The position numbers and the translations under genes are program-made. A stretch of DNA of 64,000 bases from Rhopalosiphum padi (lineage: Eukaryota > Arthropoda > Insecta > Hemiptera > Aphididae): NCBI RefSeq assembly GCF_020882245.1, contig NC_083599.1:78284339-78348338 (forward strand), written 5' to 3'. Under the pieces are notes generated by a model that saw only the letters and a program-made list of their open reading frames with translations, did not search any database and was not told where the DNA came from. Below, one piece after another: positions 23,342 to 32,973 of the stretch. The first letter of the stretch is position 1, and every line of letters starts with the position of its first letter.

Positions 23342-24917
23342 GGCATTTTTATTTATTTATTTATTTATTTATTTGTTAACGGGCTGGGCCCTATTCAACA
23401 GTTTAACATAATACAATAATACATAATTTAAAATAATTAATACAATGACATAATTAAATTTAAATAAGATAATAATTACAGAATAATAAGTATAATAATG
23501 ATAATAAAACAAATATAAAAATATATAATAATAAATGTATCAGTTTTGATGAACGGTGCTCTCATTGGCCAGCCGCATCATGCGGTCTAATGGATTATTT
23601 CTGCCATAATTGGTAGTGTGCGCAGGAACAACGAAAGGAGCATGGTATCTAGTAGTACGGGAAGGAACTTTGAAATTGACTATCGAGAGAAGTGAGGGAG
23701 CATCTATACGGCCATCAACCAGTTTATTCAGAAACTCTATGTTAGCGTTAACTCGCCTGTCGGCCAGTGAAATGATGCTGAGTTCCTGCATAACTAAGAA
23801 ATAGTCGTGGGGAGGATGATTTATTTTAAAGACAAAAGCTGCGCAAGATAAGAACCGTCTCTGAACACGTTCTAATTGACATGAGTCAGATACCGTATAA
23901 GGGTCCCATAGGACCGATGCATACTCTAAAAGTGAACGGACCAATGAGCAGTATATAGTTTTTAATGAAGAAGATAGATTGAACTCCTTTGATATGCGCA
24001 TTACAAACCCAAGCGTTTTTAAGACTTTGCAGCATATCATTTCAGTGTGGGATTGAAAATTGAGATCGGAATTAAAGATAATACCTAGGTCTTTCTTACT
24101 ACAAACCGATGTTACACTTGAACCATTGATGGAGTAAGTATACTTAATAGGGGAGCGGTGTCTTAAAAATGACATGGAATGACATTTATTTACATTAAAC
24201 TGAAGACCAATATTATTAAACCAGGAGACCAGGTTGTTGAGATCATTCTGGAGCGTAGAGCAGTCAGATAAGTTATCAATTTTCCTAAAAAGCTTCAAGT
24301 CGTCGGCAAACATGAGTAGTTCACAGTTTTTGACAATTTTCTTGATGCCATTTACATACAAAGAAAACAATATTGGAGATAAATGTCCTCCTTGAGGAAC
24401 TCCAGAAGAGACCTTTGAGATGGATGATTTGCATCCGAACACTTTTACCCACTGGACTCTGTCTGACAAATAAGATTTGAACCAAGACAACAATGGTTCA
24501 CCGAACCCAGTTTTGTATAGGGTCTCGATTAGGCGGCCATGGTCGACTCTATCGAAGGCTTTAGTAAAGTCTGTGAAAATAACATCAACTTGGATGTGCT
24601 TCTCGACAGCCTTCATAACAAAATTGTTAAAAACGAGTAAATTAGTAGTGGTCGAGCGACCAGGTCTAAACCCATGTTGCTCGTCGATTAGAATAGAGTT
24701 AATTGGCGATTGAATACTTCTCAATACTAGAAGTTCAAACAGTTTGGATATGTGGCTCAAAATAGAGACAGGTCTATAATTTTTGACATCAGCTTTATCA
24801 CCAGATTTAAAAATAGGAGTGACAGAGCTAATCTTGAAAGAAGAGGGAAAAACTCCGCTATCGATTGAACGCTTAAAAAGCAGCCACAGTGGAAAACATA
24901 ATGAAGATTTCACAGAA
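23342..24917 (-). mobile_element. 5'-truncated Jockey/I-type LINE (LINE 2)
   Basis: A minus-strand LINE ends in a (TAAA)n-type tail, seen on the plus strand as repeated TTTA at 23347-23374. The 5' end cuts into the MULE-RING exon at about 24918. ATTTT lies at both edges (23337-23341 and 24918-24922) as a possible short target duplication. Confidence 0.8.
23540..24913 (-). CDS. LINE reverse transcriptase fragment
   Basis: A 457-residue open frame holding almost all of a Jockey-group reverse transcriptase: KNYRPVSILSHISKLFE, QHGFRPGRSTTTNL, VIFTDFTKAFDRVDH (motif A Asp), GVPQGGHLSPILFSLYVNGI (motif B), LLMFADDLKLFRKI (motif C, the catalytic Asp pair) and KDLGIIFNSDLNFQSH. The N-terminal endonuclease is missing through truncation at insertion. 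No stop interrupts the domain. The C-terminus ends normally at 23540. Confidence 0.88.
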   Translation of the reverse strand: MKSSLCFPLWLLFKRSIDSGVFPSSFKISSVTPIFKSGDKADVKNYRPVSILSHISKLFELLVLRSIQSPINSILIDEQHGFRPGRSTTTNLLVFNNFVMKAVEKHIQVDVIFTDFTKAFDRVDHGRLIETLYKTGFGEPLLSWFKSYLSDRVQWVKVFGCKSSISKVSSGVPQGGHLSPILFSLYVNGIKKIVKNCELLMFADDLKLFRKIDNLSDCSTLQNDLNNLVSWFNNIGLQFNVNKCHSMSFLRHRSPIKYTYSINGSSVTSVCSKKDLGIIFNSDLNFQSHTEMICCKVLKTLGFVMRISKEFNLSSSLKTIYCSLVRSLLEYASVLWDPYTVSDSCQLERVQRRFLSCAAFVFKINHPPHDYFLVMQELSIISLADRRVNANIEFLNKLVDGRIDAPSLLSIVNFKVPSRTTRYHAPFVVPAHTTNYGRNNPLDRMMRLANESTVHQN

Positions 24918-25994
24918 ATTTTAATGCCTTTAATGCATTTCCATTGCTATTAACATGGTGTAGATATCCTAACTTTTGCATTTTTTTTTTTTACAGTTTA
25001 AAAAACATTAGTGGAATGTATATACAATTTATACAAACATTCATATTTGTTAGTAAACCTTAAATAGGTAACGCCTACTTGATTATGATGAAACCAACAC
25101 CCGACAGCATGAGCTCCTGGAAAAACAGATATCAGCACATCCCTCAAAGCTGTTTCATAGTCGGTAATTATGGTTTCAAGAGTTAAATTTGGTAATAGAT
25201 TATTTTTTATAAATCGAATAACACAATCATAGGAGTTCCTGGATTTACTTTCCATTAAAACATAAATTATTGGTATAGACTGAAAATATTTAAGTAAGTA
25301 TTTAAAATTAATTACCTATATACTTATTTTAAAATCTAATTTTATACATATTATATAATTATATAGGTGTATGGAATAATGTCTTACATAGTTCTGAATC
25401 ATACAATGTATAGTGAATAATTGATAGCCCATATTTCTGGGTACCACCTTAAATGTAGCATCTGCATGCAATTCAGAAATACCATCTCTTACTAAATGTT
25501 GGATTAAATTATTGCAGGCTAAAATAACGTTTCTCCTACCATCAACATCTTGTACACATGCCTTGAAAAACGGACCATTGCAACAAGAAAAACGTTGTAG
25601 TTCTCCATTTTCAAATTGTGCCACCAAATCTATTAAAGAATTTGGCATTACAGGCATGGAACTGCGTCTGCTATATCGCATGATTGATTCGGCAGTAGAC
25701 CATGGTTATCCATATGCCTGTTTCAGATGAAAATTATAATAATATTAATACATTTTAATAAATTTTACTTAAATTGAAATGATTTACCTTCTTGCTTCTT
25801 CATTGTATATGTTTTTTAACGGGCCATTCTCTGTGCAAGCTCTATGTTTTAACACTTCGCGGAAATTTACAATTAAATTATCATTTTCAATTGGATCGTG
25901 ATTATGTGGTTTCAGTACAATTATTTGACCATTCAATAATCTTTTTAAAGACCCGGTACAAAAATGTGAGCGAGCCTTGCTGCACTTAAAATAA

Positions 25995-28075
25995 CTGAAA
26001 TATTAATATAGGAGTAATTTATTAAGATATTAAGACTTAGTAGTTTGAAAAAAGATGGTAAATCTTCTAAACTATTGCAACATATCATTATATAAACAAC
26101 TAAATATATAATAAATAATTATTTAGTTTATTAATATAATGTATATTTGTGTTATAATTTAAATGTTTATTTTTACTTGTAAAAAAGTGATTATTCAAAT
26201 TTTAGATTATAATCAATAAGCACAATATTCTATTAAATTGTTATATTTATTTATGGAACTAAATAATGTTAAAACATGATATTATAACTCTTAAAATATA
26301 TATTTTTTTTACAAACAACAAATTAAATATTATATGGATGTTCGATAATTTAAAGTAAAATACTATTTATTCATATTTGTTTAGTATCTTCCTAATAAAT
26401 TAAAAATAAATGGACAAGTGGGTATCACTCTATTGTACAGTAGTTTTCAAGCATGTCGTTGTTGTAATGGATGTGTTATATTTGAATTCAATGATGAATC
26501 ATTGTATACGAAAAACAATTCTGAGTGGAGACTTTGTGTCAGACTAGCATACTTGTATAAATAATCAAATTATAAGACTAGGTAAATAATATAATATAAT
26601 ATAATATTATATTATATTATACTTTCAATGATTACCTATAGTACCAACATGGATTTTAAGTTTTTACTGTATAAATTAATATTGAATATTAAAATATATG
26701 AAATTATTATTTAATGACAATGATAATAATACTAATAGTAAAAAAAATATATTTAAGTATACTTATTAGTTCATGTATAGTAATGTTAAATTCAGGTAAT
26801 TTAATAGTTATTATGAAACCAAGTATACCAAGTCTACACATGTAAATAATTGTTAATTGATGATAGAAACTAAAAAAAACTATAGAACTAAAAATCACCT
26901 GCATTTGAAATAAAAGGTAGGTACTAGGTACCTAATAAAATTACATTATATACTGAAATTCTGTATATAACTACCTAAATACCTAAATACCTATACAAGG
27001 TGTAACAGATAGATTTGACCAAAAAAAATAATATGCTACTTAAACCTATGACAAAATTTGTAAATATTACTTGATGAGTAAATGATTTAAAAAATATCTC
27101 ATGTCAGCAAATTTAAAAAAATCATATTTTTAAAAAATATATTACGTTCCAAATTAATTTAATCAAAAAATATTGATATTTAAAAAAAATTCTAAAACAT
27201 AAACTACTTGACTTAGATAAATCTTTTTACCATCAAAATTTTTTTATAATCAGATTCACAAATTAGCTTTTTTAAATTTATCCAAAAAAATTAAAATTTT
27301 ATTAAAATTTTTTATTTTCAGTACTATAAAAAAAATTAAATTATACATGTAGCACTATCAAAAGTGTTTCCAAAAGTCAGTTCTATATGTATAGTATATT
27401 TTTTTTCAAAAACTTCTATTATAGAAGTTTTTAAATTTAAATTTCCAAATAACATAATAAATTCATAATAGGTAAGTACTTACCTTGTTCCATTCTAGGT
27501 GCCATTATTTTCATATTTATGCCCAAGGTGTTGGATTATTAACTTTCTACAACTATTTTTTAATTCGAAAATTATAAAACAAAAATGAAAAGTGTGGTTT
27601 TGAGGTCTGACTCGTAAGGATGTCGAAAATCAAAAGAACGTCCAGCAATAGAAAGTTCACTATAATATATTTTCCTAATATTTCTTATATTTTATACTCT
27701 TTTCAAAAATTGTTTAAATTATGCAATATGCGGGTTTTATAATCGAATATCTTATCGATTGATAAATACTACTCGGCGCCGATGTTTGTGTCGTCCAAGT
27801 GCAATTAGCAATTTTGAGAATACATTATTTTAAAATCAATTATTATTTACTTTATAGTAGGTACCTACATAGTTGTAATAACTGAAACTTGGTGTTCCAA
27901 GTATTCCGTGAGAGGGAGTATTGTACAATTTTATTACAATAAACTACTCGTATATGTTTATAAATTAGAATATTCAAAATAACTAATTTAAATTTGAATG
28001 CACGCATATCTAAGCATATTTATTTATTAGCCGTGGTAAATCGTAAAATATTTTAAAACTAATGTCATATGTAAT
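25995..28075. other. AT-rich region upstream of the MULE-RING gene
   Basis: The first half of the FLYWCH finger should be encoded upstream of 25994, but I could not place it. 26580-26625 is a palindromic TAATA tract; 27000-27480 is very AT-rich with homopolymers. One plus-strand exon-like frame is listed separately. Nothing else is recognisable up to the Polinton end. Confidence 0.4.
26385..26564 (+). CDS. Possible terminal coding exon, unknown gene
   Basis: After an acceptor-like TTGTTTAG the plus strand stays open for 59 codons to a TAA, in very AT-rich surroundings. The product is Cys-rich in the middle (QACRCCNGC) and has an ordinary amino-acid mix (SEWRLCVRLAYLYK at the end). I do not recognise it, and no upstream exon was found. 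It could be a relic exon or a chance frame. Confidence 0.25.
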   Translation, partial: YLPNKLKINGQVGITLLYSSFQACRCCNGCVIFEFNDESLYTKNNSEWRLCVRLAYLYK

Positions 28076-28527
28076 AGTAGTATGTATTTGTATGTTCTGA
28101 GCACTTTTGGGCAGGGAGATTTTAAAAGTTTAAGCGGGACTTTCCCCCTCAAGCCATTTTTTTTTTCCCTGTAACACGAAAAACACTGTTTTTTCAAAAA
28201 CCATAATGTATGTTCTGAGCACTTTTAGGCAGGGAGATTTTAAAAGTTTAAGGGGGACTATCCGCCTCAAGCCATTTTTTTTCCCTGTAACACGAAAAAA
28301 CACTGTTTTTTTTCAAAAACCATAATGTATGTTCTGAGCACTTTCGGTCAGGGAGATTTTAAAAGTTTAAGGGGGACTATCCGCCTCAAGCCATTTTTTT
28401 TTCCCTGTAACACGAAAAAACACTGTTTTTCAAAAACCATAATGTATGTTCTGAGCACTTTTAGGCAGGGAGATTTTAAAAAATCAAGCGGGACTTTCCG
28501 CCTCAAGCCATTTTTTTTCCCTGTATA
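28076..28527 (+). repeat. Left Polinton inverted terminal repeat (3.7 tandem units)
   Basis: After a 15-base lead the repeat consists of tandem units of 117-119 bp starting TATGTTCTGAGCAC at 28091, 28209, 28328 and 28445, the last one partial. Each unit has a T run after AAGCCA and ends near CAAAAACCATAATG. The unit array is the inverse of that at 44687-45267. Confidence 0.92.
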
Positions 28528-28736
28528 TCATACATATTGGTTACACTGTATCTTTTAAAAAAATGTTATAAATTGTTTATTTAATCCACTTTAGTTCAGT
28601 TAGTAATAAACCTTCGTTTGATCAAGTTCTGTTATTTTCTGTTAAAACATTTTTTTTTTGTAAGTGAATATTTTCAGTTTTAAAAAATTAATTTTCGAAA
28701 ATTTAGCAACAATTTTTGCTCACTTGTTACTTTAGT

Positions 28737-29091
28737 ACGAAACAATGTATATCCTGCACATCCACAATATACTACATTTTCATCAAGATTGAAAACATTC
28801 AATTTATTTCCACTAACTTCATCTCAAGATAATTACTCATTAGCTGAATGCGGTTTTATATATTCAGGAAAAAAAGATATCGTTGAATGTTTTTGCTATG
28901 GACTTATCTTACATAATTGGGAAAAAGATGATAATCCATGAATCGAACACTCAAGATGGAATCCGAAATGTATATATGTTCTATTATCAAAAGGAAATCA
29001 GTTTATTGAAAATGTGATAAAAAAATACGGTAATATTAACAACATTTGTGAATGTAATTGTGAATCTAGGTCATATGATACTGTTTTCTGA
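28737..29091 (+). pseudogene. BIR-domain (inhibitor-of-apoptosis) gene, broken
   Basis: An open stretch follows the acceptor-like TTGTTACTTTAG. It encodes a recognisable BIR fold: RLKTFNLFP, LAECGFIYSGKKD, VECF, a Trp, DDNP, EHSRWNPKC, then KGNQFIENV. The frame is cut by TGA at 28939-28941, where BIR domains normally have Trp in the DxPW motif. The second cysteine of the CxxC zinc pair is Tyr. Both changes fit single G-to-A transitions. There is no RING after the BIR; the frame ends at 29089-29091. BIR proteins bind caspases or their antagonists and are carried by large insect DNA viruses to block apoptosis. Here it lies just inside the left terminus, in the position of captured accessory genes. 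It cannot give a full domain as it stands. Confidence 0.75.
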
Positions 29092-29194
29092 CAAATTGTA
29101 TGATTCTAACTTCTAACTTTTTTATGCTATGGTAAATAAATATTTATTATTATAATAAATAATTTAATTGTGTTAATACATGATATAATACCTC

Positions 29195-29352
29195 GTGAAC
29201 ATGTGGCCTAGTGGGATAACGCGTCTAGTTTAAATTAAATATGTTAATGTTTATAAAATTTCAGGTTCTATGGTTAGGTAAGTAGGTAAGTATAATAGCC
29301 CTTTACTCGTTATCTGACTTGGCCACATGTTCACATTTTTTTTTTTTTTTTA
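29195..29352 (+). ncRNA. Candidate Pol III hairpin RNA (tRNA-like promoter)
   Basis: GTGAACATGTGGCC (29195-29208) pairs perfectly with 29321-29334. After a symmetric 6x6 internal loop a second 7-bp stem forms between GATAACG (29215-29221) and CGTTATC (29308-29314). TGGCCTAGTGG at 29204 fits the Pol III A box; GGTTCTATGG at 29264 is a weak B box. A T run starts at 29336, as in a Pol III terminator. Transcript size would be about 150 nt. The 5' part resembles an arginine tRNA D-arm, so a tRNA-derived origin is likely. Transcription is not shown. Confidence 0.4.
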
Positions 29353-29551
29353 AATGTCTAGACCCCCCCCAATAGGTTTAGTATATAATATGTAGAAGTA
29401 AATAAAAATTACTAGTTTAAGCTAAGCTTCCTACTGATCATATTCATACTTAAAAACAATAGCTCTTTACTACATTTTTTTTTTTAATATTTTAGAAAAT
29501 TATTGTTGTTCAAAAAGTGTTCACCATTGGTAGAACTCATCAACATATAAT

Positions 29552-30172
29552 ATGAATCCATCACTCGTTGTATCAAAATCAGTGTTCGATATCCGTCCTT
29601 TTAGCAAGAAAAGTGTGACGGTTGGACTTCTAGTTAATAAACAGATTTCAATTATTATATTATTAGAATGTAAATTAACTAAAAAAGTTGTAACGCTTGA
29701 TCTAGAACAGTGGTGCACATTAATGTGTGAAAACAATTTTAATACAATTATTAATAATTTACATACTCGATGTAAACGTGTTAGAATTTCAGACAACTTT
29801 TTCTACTCTGTTAACGTAAACCAATCAACTATTGTTTTATATTCTAATGATAATTACATAACATTATCTCATGTTGATCTTCATCGTTTAAAACAATTAC
29901 AACATTGTATAGACTTGTATATAGTTGAAAAACAGAAAAAGTTGGAATCATACCAAAAAACATTCGATACAGCTTACGCGTTAATCAAGGCTGACGTAAA
30001 CGGGTTACCATTGTCTTGTCAACGAAACGAGTTTACAAACCAATATATTCAAAATTATGATTTCAGCTATAGCAATATACAAAGTGATGATATTTCATTC
30101 ATGTACGAGCTATTACAATTTCATTTTAATTCTTTATCAAACATGATTTTACAGGATTTAATAATATTGTAA
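29552..30172 (+). CDS. Polinton accessory protein, possible PC4-like N-terminus
   Basis: A 206-residue open frame in the accessory zone, read in the same direction as the polymerase. Residues 20-65 have alternating hydrophobic strands followed by a VVTLDLEQWCTLMCENNF stretch, which recalls the strand-helix end of PC4/p15-type single-stranded-DNA-binding domains; the resemblance is weak. The C-terminal half is charged and helical (EKQKKLESYQKTF). It is not membrane-bound and has no signal peptide. The frame is intact. No function can be assigned with confidence; a role in DNA binding or transcription of the element would fit its place. Confidence 0.5.
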   Translation: MNPSLVVSKSVFDIRPFSKKSVTVGLLVNKQISIIILLECKLTKKVVTLDLEQWCTLMCENNFNTIINNLHTRCKRVRISDNFFYSVNVNQSTIVLYSNDNYITLSHVDLHRLKQLQHCIDLYIVEKQKKLESYQKTFDTAYALIKADVNGLPLSCQRNEFTNQYIQNYDFSYSNIQSDDISFMYELLQFHFNSLSNMILQDLIIL

Positions 30173-30437
30173 TAAAAAAAATATATATATATTTATGAAT
30201 TATGATTTTTTCAAAATATTTCGCTATCGAAAAAAATATATCATTATTTATTAATACTGCTTATATAGTTATATATTAACTATTAATAATAATTTTTATA
30301 TTATTTTTTTTTTATTTTAACCTATGAATGTATTATTTTTTTTTTATTTAAATAAAATAGACATAATATATTGTAATTAAAGTTTAATTATTTATTAAAT
30401 GATTTCCACCACTATTATAAACATAGTTTATTACATA

Positions 30438-31281
30438 TCAAATACGTGTAATTTTTTTCTTTGAATCCTTCATAAATCGGTCGAAAAGTGTTTGAACCAA
30501 TTCATTTAGTTCACTCGATATGGCTTGGTCCTTTGCCTGATCGGTTATTGAAAGTTTCATCGAACACTCAGCATGTTTCCATCTGTAAAAAATATTCATA
30601 CAAAAATTATTTTTTATAATAATATCTTACTTAAAAAATAAATAACTATAGTATTAATGTATACTATAGTTATTTAGTTATATTCGAAGCGCGATAGTAA
30701 AATAATATTATATATCACCTGTCCTTAGAATCAACATGCTCAATGTTTTTTGTTTTATAATGCGACAACGTCCAATAGTCAGTCGATTTTTCGTCAGCAG
30801 GTGCCTTTACAATTAAAATCCCATCGTCTTGCCGAATGCTCATTGAATTTCTGACTTCGAGTGCAATTTTGTGATCTTTCATCATTTTCCCAATTTTATC
30901 TCGATAAGAAACATTCTTTAAAAAAAATAATTTAATTATAATTTTGTTCACCTGATGGGTTATGTAAAATCACTCACTTTTTTCGATTTTTTTCCATTAT
31001 TTTTTTTCTCACATACCCTCTTTTGACCACCCGGTTTTGTTCCAGTTTTTCTATCTTGCGCTTCTATCATATCCACCTATAACAATATTTAAGCGATTAG
31101 TTAATGTTTTTTAGTTTATACACAGTTTTAATTAAATGTTTAATAATTTTAACATTTAAAAAAGTAATAGTAACGTTATATTTATCTTTACCAACTATGG
31201 CTTAATATTTGATTCTATTTAAATATAAAATAATATATCTATATAAATATATAGACATATTTTTTTTTTTATATACTTACA
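30438..31281 (-). CDS. Intron-containing Polinton accessory gene
   Basis: Minus-strand exons ending in ...31281, then 30978-31076, 30719-30915 and 30438-30582, with consensus donors (GTAAGT, GTGAGT, GTGATA) and acceptors; phases agree (0, 0, 2). The first exon is acidic (NDDEESFAVSD) and its true start was not found, because an in-frame stop lies about 20 codons upstream without an ATG. Exon 2 is basic (QKRVCEKKNNGKKSKK), like a nuclear localisation signal. Exons 3-4 encode YRDKIGKMMKDHKIALEV, DYWTLSHYKTK and a helical end SELNELVQTLFDRFMKD. I do not recognise the family. It lies opposite in strand to its neighbours. Introns are unusual among Polinton genes, so host origin or nuclear transcription is suggested. 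Confidence 0.5.
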
Positions 31282-31310
31282 TCGCTTACAGCAAAGGATT
31301 CTTCATCATC

Positions 31311-31935
31311 ATTTACTATATTTTGACATTTAACAATAATAACAGGTTCTTATTTGCAGATATACAGATTTCATTTTTTTTTTTTTAGTATAAAATGTAC
31401 AAATATTTCAAATTAATAATAGTTCTGAGAATTGATAGTATTTTCGAAACGTGTTGGTCAATGTTTTTATTTAAAGTTCATTATACGACTACGACCTCGT
31501 CACTATATAATCTTTAAACCTAGAGTTTTTTTACCTATTTAATATATTTAACAATAATAACCGGTTTTTTTATAAAGTTCATTACACGACCACGACATCA
31601 TTACTATAATCTTCAAACCCAGGATGTTTTTATCTATTTAATATATTTTGGCATTTAGCAATAATAACAGGTTCTTATTTACAGATATACAGATTTCATA
31701 TTTTTTAGTATATAATGTGCAAATATCTCAAATTAATCATAGTTCTGAGAATTGACAGTATTTTTCGAAACGTGTTCGTTAATGTTTTTATTTAAAGTTC
31801 ATTATACGACTACGACCTCGTCACTATCGTTATATGATATAATCTTTAAACCCAGAGTTTTTTTTTACCTATTTAATATATTTTAGCATTTAGCAATAAT
31901 AACAGGTTCTTAATTACAGAAATGCGGATATCGTA
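31311..31935. repeat. Degenerate tandem repeats in the accessory zone
   Basis: GCAATAATAACAGGTTCTTATTTACAG or close variants recur at about 31330, 31659 and 31893. AAGTTCATTA(T/C)ACGAC(T/C)ACGAC recurs near 31486, 31576 and 31795. The unit is about 235 bp with one extra partial copy of about 90 bp. The first copy overlaps the first exon of the minus-strand accessory gene. Confidence 0.75.
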
Positions 31936-32661
31936 TTAAAATATAACCTCCGACTCTGTAAACATAATATGAATATCATAAAAAAAATAGTATACTTTCT
32001 ATTAACACAATTGATTATAAGATTTTTAAAGAGATGGAAAATTGAGTACTATATAATAAGGAAACATTTTTTTAAAAACATTCAGTTTTATTGTGAACAC
32101 AAGTATACGCAGAACACCAACATTTTTTTTTCAAACATCTACAGAAATTTAAATGTAAGTACTTACTGTTATTATTTCAGTTTTTATTGTATTATATAAA
32201 ATTATTTATAACGAATCTAAAATTTTTTTTTAAAAAAATAAATAAATAGTTGAATATAATACCAACTTTTATCATAATAACGCTACAGTAATGTAGCCTA
32301 TATTATACGTCAGGTAACATTTTATTTAAAACAAAATAAACGATAATAATATGATAAAATTCAATATTTTCGTTCTTAAACTGTGATATGAACTTGGTTT
32401 TTTTATTATTATTATTAAGGATAAAAGAAATATCGATAATATTATAACCATTAAAAGAATATTAAAAATGATCTAATACAAGTTTTTTTTATTTTTTTAA
32501 ATTTTTTTCTATCGGTCTATTTTATTTAAATATTGTCTATTAATAAAATAAATTAAACATTTTTTTTTTAAACCATTTTTATTACTAGTAATAGTCCTAA
32601 TCTATACTTAACAATAAAAAAAATATATAATATAAATACTTATAAATTAAAGAATAATACA
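31936..32661. other. AT-rich part of the Polinton accessory zone
   Basis: A 76-codon plus-strand frame at 31969-32199 begins with a hydrophobic stretch (IVYFLLTQLIIRFL) and could be a small membrane protein, but its composition is what random AT-rich DNA gives. The rest is homopolymer-rich and non-coding. Confidence 0.35.
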
Positions 32662-32973
32662 ATGGAATCTCAAATCAAATATGTCAACACATTAATCGAG
32701 GAAAAATTAAATCAAAGACAGCAAAATGATGAATTTTCAAATAGAGAAGAAGAAATTAAAAAAGAAAAGATTAGAATAATAAATAAAAATATTCGTCAGG
32801 CATATAAAAAAAAATACCGAACCTAGTAGAAATAATAAATTTAAGAGATGAAAAAAAATAACATTTTAAGCGAGTACAATTATACTAATTATATTGGTTT
32901 ACAATGCGATAGACGCATACGCAAAAATTTATCAAATTTGTATGATCAACTAGACGATCTAAAAAAATGGTAA
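32662..32973 (+). pseudogene. Charged coiled-coil accessory gene with two frame slips
   Basis: ATG 32662 opens 54 codons of a highly charged helix (SNREEEIKKEKIRIINKN) to TAG at 32824-32826. Coding quality continues in a second frame after the A9 run at 32806-32814 and in a third after the A8 run at 32851-32858, ending with YNYTNYIGLQCDRR and a TAA at 32971-32973. Length, charge pattern and the late Tyr-rich motif resemble the intact neighbour at 33819-34214, so the two may be tandem paralogues. Both breaks are in A runs and may be sequencing errors. Confidence 0.5.

Larger units (their letters stand above)
18563..25994 (-). pseudogene. FLYWCH-MULE transposase-RING fusion gene, disrupted
   Basis: Minus-strand exons, upstream first: 25788-25994 (C-terminal half of a FLYWCH zinc finger, CSKARSHF ... 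PHNHDP), 25388-25717 (STAESIMRYSRR, then HADATFKVVP with the first catalytic Asp), 25079-25279 (ETIITDYETALRDVL, second Asp, AVGCWFHHNQ), about 24919-24983 (KLGYLHHVNSNGNALKALK), then 22256-22406 (GHLTSTSSNYH...), 19040-19072 onward and down to a C-terminal RING finger at 18563-18810. Introns between the second and third exons are clean GT-AG. The RING reads CMTC, LPCGHAWVC, ECVTQ and CPMYR, so its last cysteine is Tyr. Breaks: a LINE at 23342-24917, a MULE at 19080-22255, a stop plus phase mismatch at the start of the second exon, a frameshift near 18800, and missing exons around 22400-24900. MULE-derived DNA binding with a ubiquitin-ligase tail suggests a domesticated host gene before it died; this is inference. 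Confidence 0.65.

Noticed and set aside
28325..28558. Open frames in the Polinton terminal repeats (also 44804-45292)
   Set aside because: They are translations of the 118-bp tandem units and repeat with the DNA; no protein family pattern.
29195..29275. Functional tRNA gene
   Set aside because: No 7-bp acceptor, anticodon arm or T-arm can be formed in tRNA geometry; the long outer stem does not fit a tRNA.
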